DNA of 64,000 nt from Pseudomonas sp. 31-12 (GTDB lineage Bacteria; Pseudomonadota; Gammaproteobacteria; Pseudomonadales; Pseudomonadaceae), in NCBI RefSeq assembly GCF_003151075.1, contig NZ_CP029482.1, positions 1,302,001 through 1,366,000 of the forward strand, given 5' to 3'. Both the position numbers and the translations under genes were made by a program. Positions within the stretch are counted from its first letter, which is position 1. Every line of letters starts with the position of its first letter. Of this stretch, positions 38,557 through 46,452 are shown in pieces. Under the pieces are notes generated by a model. That model had not been told where the DNA came from and made no database searches. It saw nothing but the letters and a program-made list of their open reading frames with translations.

Positions 38557-40182
38557 TCAGCTCGATGTTTCCTTGCGCTCAAGCGCCAGACGTACCGCTC
38601 GAAGTGCATTGAGGCGCCCGTATCCATAGTAATGACTATGACCTGCCTGATCATATTGACCGAGCGGGCCATCGTCGACATGGCCGATCTTGTCGCAACA
38701 ATCAGCGAGGATTTGTCGGACAGCTTCGCGATCAAGTGCTTGATTGACTCCCAATATCAGCGCTGCCACGCCTGCTGCACCTGGACAGGCACTGGAGGTT
38801 CCACTGAACGATTCGGTGTAGGCCGCATTGTCTGGATCTGCAAATTTCCCGCTCAGGTCCGTGGTGCGAATGCCTCGGGTTTGCGGGATCGAGGTCGCGG
38901 GTTTGAATTTTGGATCCGGGTGCGGCTGGTCTCCGCTCGGAAAGGTGCACCAGAGCGCTTTGCCGTAATCGCTGTAGGCGCTGCGTCGGCTCTGGTCATT
39001 GCAGGCACCGACGGCAATGACCATGGGATGGCTGGAATACCCATCGTTATCCACGCATTCATTCCCGTTGCCGGCACCAAAAAAAATGACGCAGCCTTTT
39101 CCGTTGCGCCCCTTGGTCGCTGCATACTCAATGGCCAGTCGCGTGCTTGCAGCCAGTGGAAACACTTGGGTGTGCCGGGGGTCGGTGGGGTCGGCCCAAT
39201 GACCTTCTGCAGGACCCCAGCTACAGGAAATGATATCGGCGCCCTTATCGGCGGCCCAGAAAAATGCGTCGGCTTCTGCCCGTGCGCCCAAAGGTTTGGT
39301 GAGCTTCAGCGGCATAAGGCTGGCCCGAGGGGCAACGCCGCTGGCGCCGGTGTCGCCATTGGCGCAGGCGACACCGGCGGCGGCTGTGCCGTGACGTTCA
39401 TGGGCGTTTTTCGGCCGTGGGCCTTGCTTGGCATTACGGCGATCAAAGTTTTGCGCCCCGACGACTTTGCCGCATCCGGCAAATTCGGGATGGTCGATAT
39501 CAAAGGCGTCGTCAATGACCGCGATGACAATACCTTCACCCTGAGTCAGGTCATGGGCCGCTTCAACGTTGGCGCTGGCATCGATGTGCGCCTGATAGGT
39601 CACGGTGGTCTTTTTCAGGTGCCACTGATTGTTGTGGATCGCCCGACGTTTTCCCTGGCGCAATATTTCCGGATGACAGTAATCGATGTCTTCGCGCTGG
39701 AGCAGCTCAAGTGCGAATGAGCACACCTTGGTCCCGCAGCAATGGCTGTGATGAACGAAAAAGGCATTGGTCGCGTAGGGGACCTGCTGTTTGATGGTCA
39801 GCCCCAGCTCATCGAGTATCACGAGACACTGAGTCGAGGTGAGTTGATCAATAAATTTCAAAAAGATGTTTTCGGTGTAGAGAACAGGCTCCTGAGTGTG
39901 AGGATCGACCAGCACACTGCCGGCAAAGCGCAACTCCGGCAATTCACGCAACAACGCTTTGCGTCTGGATAAATCCGTATTTTTAGGCAGTTCGAAAACC
40001 TGCACGTCGGCGTCCTCGATGTGGTGCAGCAGATGACCGCCCGCCAGTGCGTGACAGGCTTTTTCGCATCCCATTATTGCGCCGATATCCTTTCCCTCCC
40101 GGCCGCGCACGGCGAGCAGTTGCTGACTTTTTGTCAGAAAAAAAGAAGGGCTGCCCTTCTTGCCGAAGTTGACTTCTTCCAT
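38557..40182 (-). CDS. Cytoplasmic S8 subtilisin-like serine peptidase with unknown N-terminal domain
   Basis: A 541-residue protein with a complete subtilase triad: Asp224 (AVIDDAFD), His264 (HERHGTAAAG), oxyanion Asn372 (GAGNGNE) and Ser463 (FSGTSSACPG). The first 210 residues form a separate domain with no clear family match; it begins without a signal peptide, so the enzyme is predicted to stay in the cytoplasm unless exported by another route. The N-terminal domain may be an inhibitory prodomain: its LYTENIFLKF segment resembles the start of fervidolysin-type prodomains, but weakly. It carries several Cys and His (HHSHCCGTKVC), a possible metal or disulfide site. Codon use resembles the neighbours. 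No partner gene or operon was found. Confidence 0.85.
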   Translation of the reverse strand: MEEVNFGKKGSPSFFLTKSQQLLAVRGREGKDIGAIMGCEKACHALAGGHLLHHIEDADVQVFELPKNTDLSRRKALLRELPELRFAGSVLVDPHTQEPVLYTENIFLKFIDQLTSTQCLVILDELGLTIKQQVPYATNAFFVHHSHCCGTKVCSFALELLQREDIDYCHPEILRQGKRRAIHNNQWHLKKTTVTYQAHIDASANVEAAHDLTQGEGIVIAVIDDAFDIDHPEFAGCGKVVGAQNFDRRNAKQGPRPKNAHERHGTAAAGVACANGDTGASGVAPRASLMPLKLTKPLGARAEADAFFWAADKGADIISCSWGPAEGHWADPTDPRHTQVFPLAASTRLAIEYAATKGRNGKGCVIFFGAGNGNECVDNDGYSSHPMVIAVGACNDQSRRSAYSDYGKALWCTFPSGDQPHPDPKFKPATSIPQTRGIRTTDLSGKFADPDNAAYTESFSGTSSACPGAAGVAALILGVNQALDREAVRQILADCCDKIGHVDDGPLGQYDQAGHSHYYGYGRLNALRAVRLALERKETSS

Positions 40183-40457
40183 GCGGTTTCCATTCCCTCT
40201 AGTGCAACGTGCCGAGCGAAACGCCCGCTCATCAATCTGCGAAATTCTGACGACAGGTTGCTGCAGTGGCTGTCAGCTCATTTCGTTGAAGGCGTAGGAA
40301 ATTGCTCCGCGAATGAAGAGCTTTTTCGCTTCTTCCTGTGGAAATGCTTGCACGCTGTGTCGAGGCTCCACCTGATCCGCCGTTACTTGTGGGGGCGCAC
40401 GATGTTGACTAACATGTCAGAAAATTCATCCTATGATTGGATGAAAGGGCGAATCCT
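40183..40457. promoter_or_regulatory. Divergent region with dyad before the GntR-type gene
   Basis: 275 bp between the divergent peptidase and GntR-type genes. TGAC-TAACAT-GTCA (40406-40419) is a dyad about 40 bp before the regulator start and is a plausible autoregulatory operator for a FadR-type protein. Nothing else was recognised. Confidence 0.4.
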
Positions 40458-41117
40458 ATGGCAGAAATTTCTCTACTCGTTAAGCGATCCCTGGTCGATC
40501 AGGCCCTGGATCAACTGCGTCAACGCATCAACGACGGCGCCTGGCAGGTTGGCCAGCGCCTTCCTACTGAGCCAGAGCTGTCCGCCGAACTGGGCATCAG
40601 CCGCAACACCGTGCGTGAGGCCATGCGCGTACTGGCGTTTTCTGGGTTGATCGAAATTCGTCAGGGTGACGGCAGTTACTTGCGGGCGGTGATCGATCCG
40701 CTGGATACGATGAAGGCGTTATCGCGCTGCTCCCATGAACAGGCCCGGGAAACCCGGCACATTCTGGAAGTCGAGGCCATCGGCCTGGCCGCGCTGCGTC
40801 GAACCGACGAAGACCTGGTGGCATTGCGCGAAGCATTGGGCGTCAGCGGCAGTCACTACCACGGTGATCTCGACAGCTACATTGCCTGCGATCTGGTGTT
40901 CCACCGCCGCCTGGTGGACGCCGCACACAACCCGACCCTCAGCGAGTTGTACCGCTATTTCTCCAGCGTTGTCGGCGCGCAATTGCGTCAGACCCTGAGC
41001 GTCACGCCCCGCCGCCAGGAAGTGTTTGACCTGCACATCGAACTGCTTGACGCCGTCGAGCAACGCGACCCGGAACGGGCCAAAGCCCTGTCGAGGCAGT
41101 TGATCAATGAACCTTGA
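40458..41117 (+). CDS. FadR-subfamily GntR transcriptional regulator
   Basis: A 219-residue regulator. The N-terminal winged helix (ALDQLRQRINDGAWQVGQRLPTEPELSAELGISRNTVREAMRVLAFSGLI... read in short pieces: PTEPELSAELGISRNTVREA) is typical GntR. The C-terminal all-helical FCD ligand domain has Asp and His residues that often bind a metal and an organic acid (DLVFHRRLVDAAHNP). ATG 40458 has AAAGGG about eight bases upstream. The MFS gene overlaps its 3' end by 11 bp, so it most likely controls that exporter. Confidence 0.9.
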   Translation: MAEISLLVKRSLVDQALDQLRQRINDGAWQVGQRLPTEPELSAELGISRNTVREAMRVLAFSGLIEIRQGDGSYLRAVIDPLDTMKALSRCSHEQARETRHILEVEAIGLAALRRTDEDLVALREALGVSGSHYHGDLDSYIACDLVFHRRLVDAAHNPTLSELYRYFSSVVGAQLRQTLSVTPRRQEVFDLHIELLDAVEQRDPERAKALSRQLINEP

Positions 41118-42417
41118 AACCGAGAACGCCATGTCCACCAGCAACCGCCAGATCACCGAAGCCAAACGCACGGCGGAGCTCGAAGAGCTGCTGATCGATG
41201 CCGAGGCCGATGACGAACAAGTCCAGCAAAGTCACCCGATTCTGCGGCGGCCCTGGCTGTTGTTGCTGGGCTTGATTCTGGTCGCACTGAACCTGCGACC
41301 GGCGCTCTCGAGCATGGCGCCGATGCTCAGCGAAGTCTCTAAGACCCTCGGTTTGTCGGCGGCGCAAGCGGGGTTGCTGACGACGTTGCCAGTGCTGTGC
41401 CTCGGTTTGTTCGCACCGCTGGCGCCGATCCTGGCGCGACGTTTCGGCGCCGAGCGCGTGGTGCTGGGGATTTTGTTGATGCTGGCCGGCGGGATCATCC
41501 TGCGCAGTTCATTCGGTGAAATCGGCCTGTTTGCCGGCAGCGTGCTGGCCGGCGCGAGCATTGGTGTGATCGGCGTTTTGTTACCGGGTATCGTCAAGCG
41601 CGACTTCCCGAAACAGGCCGGGACCATGACCGGCGTGTACACCATGGCGCTGTGCCTGGGTGCGGCGATGGCGGCCGGCGCGACGGTGCCATTGAGCGAG
41701 CATTTCGATAAGAGCTGGGCCTTGGGGCTCGGGTTCTGGGTGGTGCCCGCGTTAGTCGCCGCGATGTTCTGGCTGCCACAAGTGGGCGGTCAGAAACACG
41801 GCGCGCATAACGTCGCGTATCGGGTTCGCGGCCTGTTGCGTGATCCGCTGGCCTGGCAAGTTACGTTGTACATGGGCCTGCAATCATCGCTGGCATACAT
41901 CGTCTTTGGCTGGTTGCCATCGATCCTGATCGGTCGTGGACTTACGCCGACCCAGGCCGGCCTGGTGCTGTCGGGCTCGGTGATTGTCCAGTTGGCCAGT
42001 TCGCTGGCAGCGCCCTGGTTGGCCACCCGCGGCAAGGATCAACGGCTGGCGATTGTGGTGGTCATGCTGCTGACTCTCGGCGGGCTGTTCGGCTGCCTTT
42101 ACGCACCGATCGAAGGTCTGTGGGGCTGGGCGATCCTGCTCGGTCTGGGGCAGGGCGGTACGTTCAGCCTGGCACTGACCCTGATCGTGTTGCGCTCGCG
42201 GGATTCGCACGTGGCGGCGAACCTGTCGAGCATGGCCCAGGGCTTCGGTTACACCCTGGCGTCCATGGGGCCGTTCGCGGTCGGCATCGTGCACGACTGG
42301 ACCGGCGGCTGGAACGCCATCGGCTGGATCTTCGGCGTGATCGGCCTCGGCGCCATCCTCGCCGGCCTGGGCGCCGGGCGTTCGTTGTACGTTCAGGTGG
42401 TCAGCGAAAAGGTCTGA
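41107..42417 (+). CDS. MFS transporter, CynX/NimT family
   Basis: A 436-residue twelve-helix transporter of the cyanate/nitroimidazole (CynX/NimT) branch of the major facilitator superfamily. The first membrane segment (LLLLGLILVALNLRPALSSM) starts near residue 50 after an unusually long acidic cytoplasmic N terminus (LEELLIDAEADDEQ). LRPALSSMAPMLSEV is a hallmark of the family, which includes transporters of 2-nitroimidazole, cyanate and others; the substrate here is unknown. It overlaps the GntR gene by 11 bp if ATG 41107 is used; ATG 41131 is an alternative. Its stop abuts the stop of the convergent DUF1120 gene with no terminator. Confidence 0.88.
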   Translation: MNLETENAMSTSNRQITEAKRTAELEELLIDAEADDEQVQQSHPILRRPWLLLLGLILVALNLRPALSSMAPMLSEVSKTLGLSAAQAGLLTTLPVLCLGLFAPLAPILARRFGAERVVLGILLMLAGGIILRSSFGEIGLFAGSVLAGASIGVIGVLLPGIVKRDFPKQAGTMTGVYTMALCLGAAMAAGATVPLSEHFDKSWALGLGFWVVPALVAAMFWLPQVGGQKHGAHNVAYRVRGLLRDPLAWQVTLYMGLQSSLAYIVFGWLPSILIGRGLTPTQAGLVLSGSVIVQLASSLAAPWLATRGKDQRLAIVVVMLLTLGGLFGCLYAPIEGLWGWAILLGLGQGGTFSLALTLIVLRSRDSHVAANLSSMAQGFGYTLASMGPFAVGIVHDWTGGWNAIGWIFGVIGLGAILAGLGAGRSLYVQVVSEKV

Positions 42418-43068
42418 CTACAGATACACAACGTCCAGCGTTGCCGAGCCGTCGAGTTGCACATCGGTGCTCAGGTCCAGTTCGGAAGTGGGCGAGATGA
42501 CGGTTTCAAGGGTGACCCGGCTCGTCAGGCTCTGGATGGCAATCGGGCCGGCGTTGCTGCCGGCCACGTTGGTAAACCCCAGGTAACTTCTGGCGCCAAT
42601 CGGAATGGAGCGGCTGTTCGATGAACTCCAGGCTATGCCACCTATGGTGGAGTCGGTTCGAAACACTTGAGACCAATCGTCCACCACGGTGCTGGCCGGA
42701 TCGAAGTTCAGCGAATACAGGCCGACTTTGTTGCCGCTGCTGTCGTGGTTCAGACCGTAGTAAATCTCGCTGTTGACGATGGCCGAACCGTCGCGATTGT
42801 CGTGCATCATCAGAGCGAAGCGCGCGGGCGCATTGCACTGGACGCTGAGGTCGAGCGTCTTGTCGCGCAGTCGCGTTCGTTTGTCCACGCTAAGGTCTTG
42901 CCGGGAGATTTTTCCGTAGTCGACGAGGCCGCTGTTGGACAACGTCGGCGAGCAGGCGAGCGGGGTGATAATGCCTTTGACGGTCAGGTCAACGGTAGAC
43001 GCCGCCAACGTGTGGGTGGCGGTGCTGATCAGTAAGGTTGTCGCGAGTACGGCGTAGTAACTGTTCAT
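42418..43068 (-). CDS. DUF1120 fimbrial subunit (last gene of the fimbrial operon)
   Basis: A 216-residue DUF1120 pilin-like protein. The signal peptide (MNSYYAVLATTLLISTATHTLA) is followed by the family start ASTVDLTVKGIITPLACSPTL, an N-terminal Cys with a partner Cys near residue 77, and a conserved C terminus (LDGSATLDVVYL) suited to donor-strand exchange. It diverges from the other pilins of the cluster in its middle (MMHDNRDGSA, YGLNHDSSGNKVGLYSL) and is closest to the C-terminal half of the tip-like protein at 45311-46441 (LIMHDNRSGSA, YGLGKDNRNNNIGLYSL). Its stop abuts that of the convergent MFS gene. Confidence 0.88.
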   Translation of the reverse strand: MNSYYAVLATTLLISTATHTLAASTVDLTVKGIITPLACSPTLSNSGLVDYGKISRQDLSVDKRTRLRDKTLDLSVQCNAPARFALMMHDNRDGSAIVNSEIYYGLNHDSSGNKVGLYSLNFDPASTVVDDWSQVFRTDSTIGGIAWSSSNSRSIPIGARSYLGFTNVAGSNAGPIAIQSLTSRVTLETVISPTSELDLSTDVQLDGSATLDVVYL

Positions 43069-43191
43069 TTTTTTAAAATCCGTTTCGTTGATTTTATCCT
43101 GCTCGTGTCAACGCTCGGTCGAGCCCGGCAGTCGTCCTGGCCGACGTTCGCTTTGACCGGTGTTGCAATCCGGGCAGCTCAGCGCGTTGAC

Positions 43192-43816
43192 TCAGAGGAG
43201 GTAGTTTATTTCCAGCGTCATGAAGCCATCGATGGGCACTTCCTCATTCAGGGTCAGGCCGTCGGCGCGAGCGATTTTGGTGTCGATCTGCAGAAGTGTT
43301 GAGAGATTCTTTACGGCAATAGGTGTGGTACCGCCGATAGCACTTGTCGCCAGGAGCTCATTCGAACTGATCTTGGAGGTACGGGCCCAGCTTCCCCCGC
43401 CATCCCTCGATCGAATAGCGTCTACACGCTGACCATCCGCTTGAAGGTTTCCAATATACGGCCAGAAATAACCCAGCTTTTCTTCTGCATGAGTCAGTCC
43501 CAGGCCGAAGAAAAGAGGTGAACCGGTCTGTGTGTCGGGTCTGTTGTCGATAGATTTGAGCGCGTACACGGTCGGCTCATCGCAGGTCACGTTGAATTGC
43601 ATATAGTGTTGGCCAACCGTCGTGTACAGGGTTGGGTGGAGGTCTTTTGCATGGATTTTTGCCGACCTCGATGTGTCCACCGTCGGCAAGACTGGGTATG
43701 CATGCGTTAGGCGTAATGGTGCCGGTGACGCTCAGGTCAGTGCTCGATGCGGCGAAGGCGAGGGGGGAAGTCAGGACGATGAACGCCATCGTCAGCGCGT
43801 GTGGAAAACTTTTCAT
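43192..43816 (-). pseudogene. DUF1120 fimbrial subunit with a one-base frameshift
   Basis: Two overlapping reading frames together make one DUF1120 protein. The first (from ATG 43816) has a signal peptide and the family start SSTDLSVTGTITPNACIPS, then GGHIEVGK; the second continues IHAKDLHPTLY... to the normal end VPIDGFMTLEINYLL. The frames join at a run of five identical bases (T5 on the plus strand at 43656-43660, read as AAAAA in the gene): one A fewer gives GGC-AAA-ATC-CAT-GCA-AAA-GAC, restoring GK-IHAKDL, which aligns with GKISSKDL in the neighbours. This is either a real loss, slippage-based on/off switching, or a sequence error. The rest of the gene shows no decay. Confidence 0.85.
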
Positions 43817-43822
43817 GGGACA

Positions 43823-43900
43823 GGTTTCGCTATGGTGGGTCAGCGGAATCAGTCCTTGCCCGAGGCGTGACCCCGGGCAAGGTCGGCTACGGGGTTATGG
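43823..43900 (-). repeat. Duplicated intercistronic repeat, copy 1, with hairpin
   Basis: About 80 bp here are nearly identical to 44528-44609 (GGTTTCGCTATGGTGGGTCA ... GGCTACGGGGTTATGGGTA). Each copy contains a 9-bp stem CCTTGCCCG...CGGGCAAGG (43854-43882 region) with no T-run. It marks a recent tandem duplication of pilin gene plus spacer. Confidence 0.85.
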
Positions 43901-44524
43901 GTACAAGACTTCGAGGGTGACCGAGCCGTTGATAGCGACTTCGTTAGAAAAGTCGAGCGAGTCGGCGCGGGCGATGTAGGTCCTTATCTGTAAACCTGTC
44001 TGGAAATCCTTGATCGCTATCGGGGTGTTTGGACCACCGACGGTGGCGAATGCAGAAATGGCTTTAGGTATCAACCCTGGAAAGGCTCCCCATGTGCCGC
44101 CATTGTTGTTAGAGAATATGGGCATTACGGCAGTACCATCGCCCAGTGGGGCCACGAACCTTGTGTCGATGTAGCCGATCTTTTGGTTTACGTCGCCATT
44201 GATAAGGCCCAGACCGAATCCAGCGCCCCCATCCGCATCCGAACCATCCCGGTTATCGATTGGTTTCAACCTGAACGCTATCGCCGAGTCGCAATTCACG
44301 GTGAGTTGCAATGTCTTATCTGTCAGTCTCGTTTGCTTGTCCTGATTCAAATCCTTCGACGAAATTTTGCCATGATGCACGTTCCCGCCTTCGGACAGCA
44401 GCGGTACGCAAGCATTGGGCGTAATGGTGCCGGTGACGGTCAGGTCAGTGCTCGATGCGGCGAAGGCGAGGGGTGAAGTCAGGACGATGAACGCCATCGT
44501 CAGAGCGTGTGGAATTTTTTTCAT
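43895..44524 (-). CDS. DUF1120 fimbrial subunit, mosaic copy
   Basis: A 209-residue pilin. The signal peptide is almost identical to that of the frameshifted gene downstream (PHALTMAFIVLTSPLAFA in both), while the mature N terminus (TGTITPNACVPLLSEGGNVH and on through SSKDLNQDK) is almost identical in both protein and DNA to the gene upstream at 44603-45226. The C-terminal half differs from both. Such a patchwork points to recombination among neighbouring copies. Conserved Cys pair and C-terminal strand (INGSVTLEVLYP) are present. Operon position: seventh cistron from the promoter side. Confidence 0.9.
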   Translation of the reverse strand: MKKIPHALTMAFIVLTSPLAFAASSTDLTVTGTITPNACVPLLSEGGNVHHGKISSKDLNQDKQTRLTDKTLQLTVNCDSAIAFRLKPIDNRDGSDADGGAGFGLGLINGDVNQKIGYIDTRFVAPLGDGTAVMPIFSNNNGGTWGAFPGLIPKAISAFATVGGPNTPIAIKDFQTGLQIRTYIARADSLDFSNEVAINGSVTLEVLYP

Positions 44525-44527
44525 GGG

Positions 44528-44609
44528 ACAGGTTTCGCTATGGTGGGTCAGCGGAATAAGTCCTTGCCCGAAGCGTGACCCCGGGCAAGGTCGGCTACGG
44601 GGTTATGGG
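44528..44609 (-). repeat. Duplicated intercistronic repeat, copy 2, with hairpin
   Basis: Second copy of the 80-bp spacer repeat described at 43823-43900, differing at only a few bases (AATAAG for AATCAG, GAAGCG for GAGGCG). The stem CCTTGCCCG...CGGGCAAGG is preserved. Confidence 0.85.
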
Positions 44610-45226
44610 TAATCGATTTCGATGGTGACCGAGCCGTCGATAGCGGCATCGTTAGACAAGTCGAGCGAGTCGGCGCGGGCAATTTGGGTGAGCACCCGAA
44701 GGTCGGTTACCAAATCCTTGATGGCTATCGGCGTGCTAGGGTCCGCGACAGCACCAAATGCAAAGAGGGCGTTATGCTCCAACCAGCGGCTTGCAGACCA
44801 AGTGTCGCCATTATTTTTCGAATGTATGGGGAGTACGGCTACACCGTCCGCCAGTGGAGAATAAAATCCTGCATCGACGCTGCCGAGCCGTTGATCACCA
44901 TTGACAAAGCCAAGGCCCAGCGTATTGCTCCCAGTAGCGGAGCCAAATCTGTTATCGATCGGCTTCAACCTGAACGCTATTGCAGAGTCGCAATTCACGG
45001 TGAATTGCAATGTCTTTTCGGCCAGATTTGTGACTTTGTCCTGATTCAAATCCTTCGACGAAATTTTGCCATGATGCACGTTCCCGCCTTCGGACAGCAG
45101 CGGTGTGCAAGCATTGGGCGTAATGGTGCCGGTGACGGTCAGATCAGTGCTCGACGCGGCTAGCGCATAAGGCGCCACGCTGATCAACGCGGTGGCGGAG
45201 AGTGCTGCAAAGTACTTTTTCATCAT
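44603..45226 (-). CDS. DUF1120 fimbrial subunit
   Basis: A 207-residue pilin with signal peptide MMKKYFAALSATALISVAPY..LAA and the family start STDLTVTGTITPNACTPLLS. Conserved Cys near residues 38 and 80, FRLKPIDNR and the C-terminal strand DGSVTIEIDYP are present. The segment encoding SEGGNVHHGKISSKDLNQDK shares about 110 bp of nearly identical DNA with the next gene. It follows the tip-like gene. Either of two adjacent ATGs (45226, 45223) could be used. Confidence 0.9.
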   Translation of the reverse strand: MMKKYFAALSATALISVAPYALAASSTDLTVTGTITPNACTPLLSEGGNVHHGKISSKDLNQDKVTNLAEKTLQFTVNCDSAIAFRLKPIDNRFGSATGSNTLGLGFVNGDQRLGSVDAGFYSPLADGVAVLPIHSKNNGDTWSASRWLEHNALFAFGAVADPSTPIAIKDLVTDLRVLTQIARADSLDLSNDAAIDGSVTIEIDYP

Positions 45227-45310
45227 GGTTTACTCACTTCTATTGTTGTGTGTCCTGACTGCTCCGAGGTGCTCAAGTGCGCCGCGGATTCAGCAGGATC
45301 GGGTTGGGTA

Positions 45311-46441
45311 TTACAGGTAAATAATCTCGATCGTCCCCGCGCCATCGAGGTCGATGGCGCTGCTCAGATCCAGGCTGTTGGTGGGGGCGATGACGGCGTC
45401 CACGGTCACCGTGGTGCTGAGGTTCTGGATCAGCGCCGGGCCGGCCATGCCGAGGTTGTCGGTGAAGCCCAGGTAGCGGCTTTTGCTGATGGGCGCAGAG
45501 GCGGAGCCGGCCGTGCTCCAGGCCATGCCGCCGGTGGTGGAGTCGATCAGGTGCAGGCGCGCGAGGCTGTCGGCGCTGGTGCTGGCCGGGTCGACATTCA
45601 GCGAATACAGGCCGATGTTGTTGTTGCGGTTGTCCTTGCCGAGGCCGTAGTGAATGTCGCTGTCGACGGTGGCCGAGCCCGAGCGGTTGTCGTGCATGAT
45701 CAGCGCGAACGAAGTGGGCGCGTCGCAGCCCACCCTCAGATTCAATGAGCGTGGCGGCAGGCGAGTGCTTTTGTCCGCGCTCAGGTTATTTTTCGACAGG
45801 GTGCCGAAGGCGACCACGCCGCCGTTGGACAGCACCGGTTCGCAGGCCGCCGGCGCGAAGCGGGCGCGCAAGGTCGCCTCGCGGGTGCGCCCGGCAGCGA
45901 CGGCGTCGAACACGCCGGTGGTCTCCCAGGTGACCGCGTCGCGCACCTGCATCCCTTGCTCTTGAACCCAGGCAGTCAGCTCAAGTTGTGCGGAAAAAGT
46001 TCGACCGTGCAGCGGCACGCCGCCCTGCACCGGAACCACGCCGTGCGCCGGCCGCCAGATCAGGTTCGATGCCGTGACGGCAGGCGGCTGGCCTACACCG
46101 GCAATCAAGCCGATCTCTACCGGTTGGCCATCCAGCACCGCGTCGCGAACGCGCACCTGATAGCTGCCACGTTCGGCAAAGTGAAAGCGTTCGGCCGTCG
46201 CCGCCATGGCCCGATAAAACACGCTCATGTCGGTGGGTTGCGAGCAGCGCAGGCTCAGGCTCAGCTGACGTTCGCCGAGGTTGCGTTCGGGGGCCGAGTC
46301 GGGACGTATCGCCCGGTTCATCAGCCCGTAATCCAGCACAGGCTGGCTCAGATTGAACTGGCATTCATCCGCAGACGCCTGGGCGAACGGGGTGAAAGCG
46401 CTCAGCGCCAGGGGCAGCAGCAGGTAGCGGGGCAGGTTCAT
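45311..46441 (-). CDS. Two-domain DUF1120 protein, probable fimbrial tip subunit
   Basis: A 376-residue protein about twice the size of the other subunits. After a signal peptide (MNLPRYLLLPLALSAFTPFA) comes a roughly 180-residue domain unlike the pilins (ECQFNLSQPVLDYGLMNRA..., QLSLSLRCSQPTDMSVFYRA), then a DUF1120 pilin domain (FAPAACEPVLSNGGVVAFGT ... LDGAGTIEIIYL). This is the architecture of two-domain tip adhesins, in which the N-terminal lectin-like domain recognises a receptor; binding activity here is inferred. ATG 46441 has GAGG nine bases upstream, overlapping the usher stop, so the two are translationally linked. Confidence 0.85.
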   Translation of the reverse strand: MNLPRYLLLPLALSAFTPFAQASADECQFNLSQPVLDYGLMNRAIRPDSAPERNLGERQLSLSLRCSQPTDMSVFYRAMAATAERFHFAERGSYQVRVRDAVLDGQPVEIGLIAGVGQPPAVTASNLIWRPAHGVVPVQGGVPLHGRTFSAQLELTAWVQEQGMQVRDAVTWETTGVFDAVAAGRTREATLRARFAPAACEPVLSNGGVVAFGTLSKNNLSADKSTRLPPRSLNLRVGCDAPTSFALIMHDNRSGSATVDSDIHYGLGKDNRNNNIGLYSLNVDPASTSADSLARLHLIDSTTGGMAWSTAGSASAPISKSRYLGFTDNLGMAGPALIQNLSTTVTVDAVIAPTNSLDLSSAIDLDGAGTIEIIYL

Positions 46442-46452
46442 GAAAATCATCC

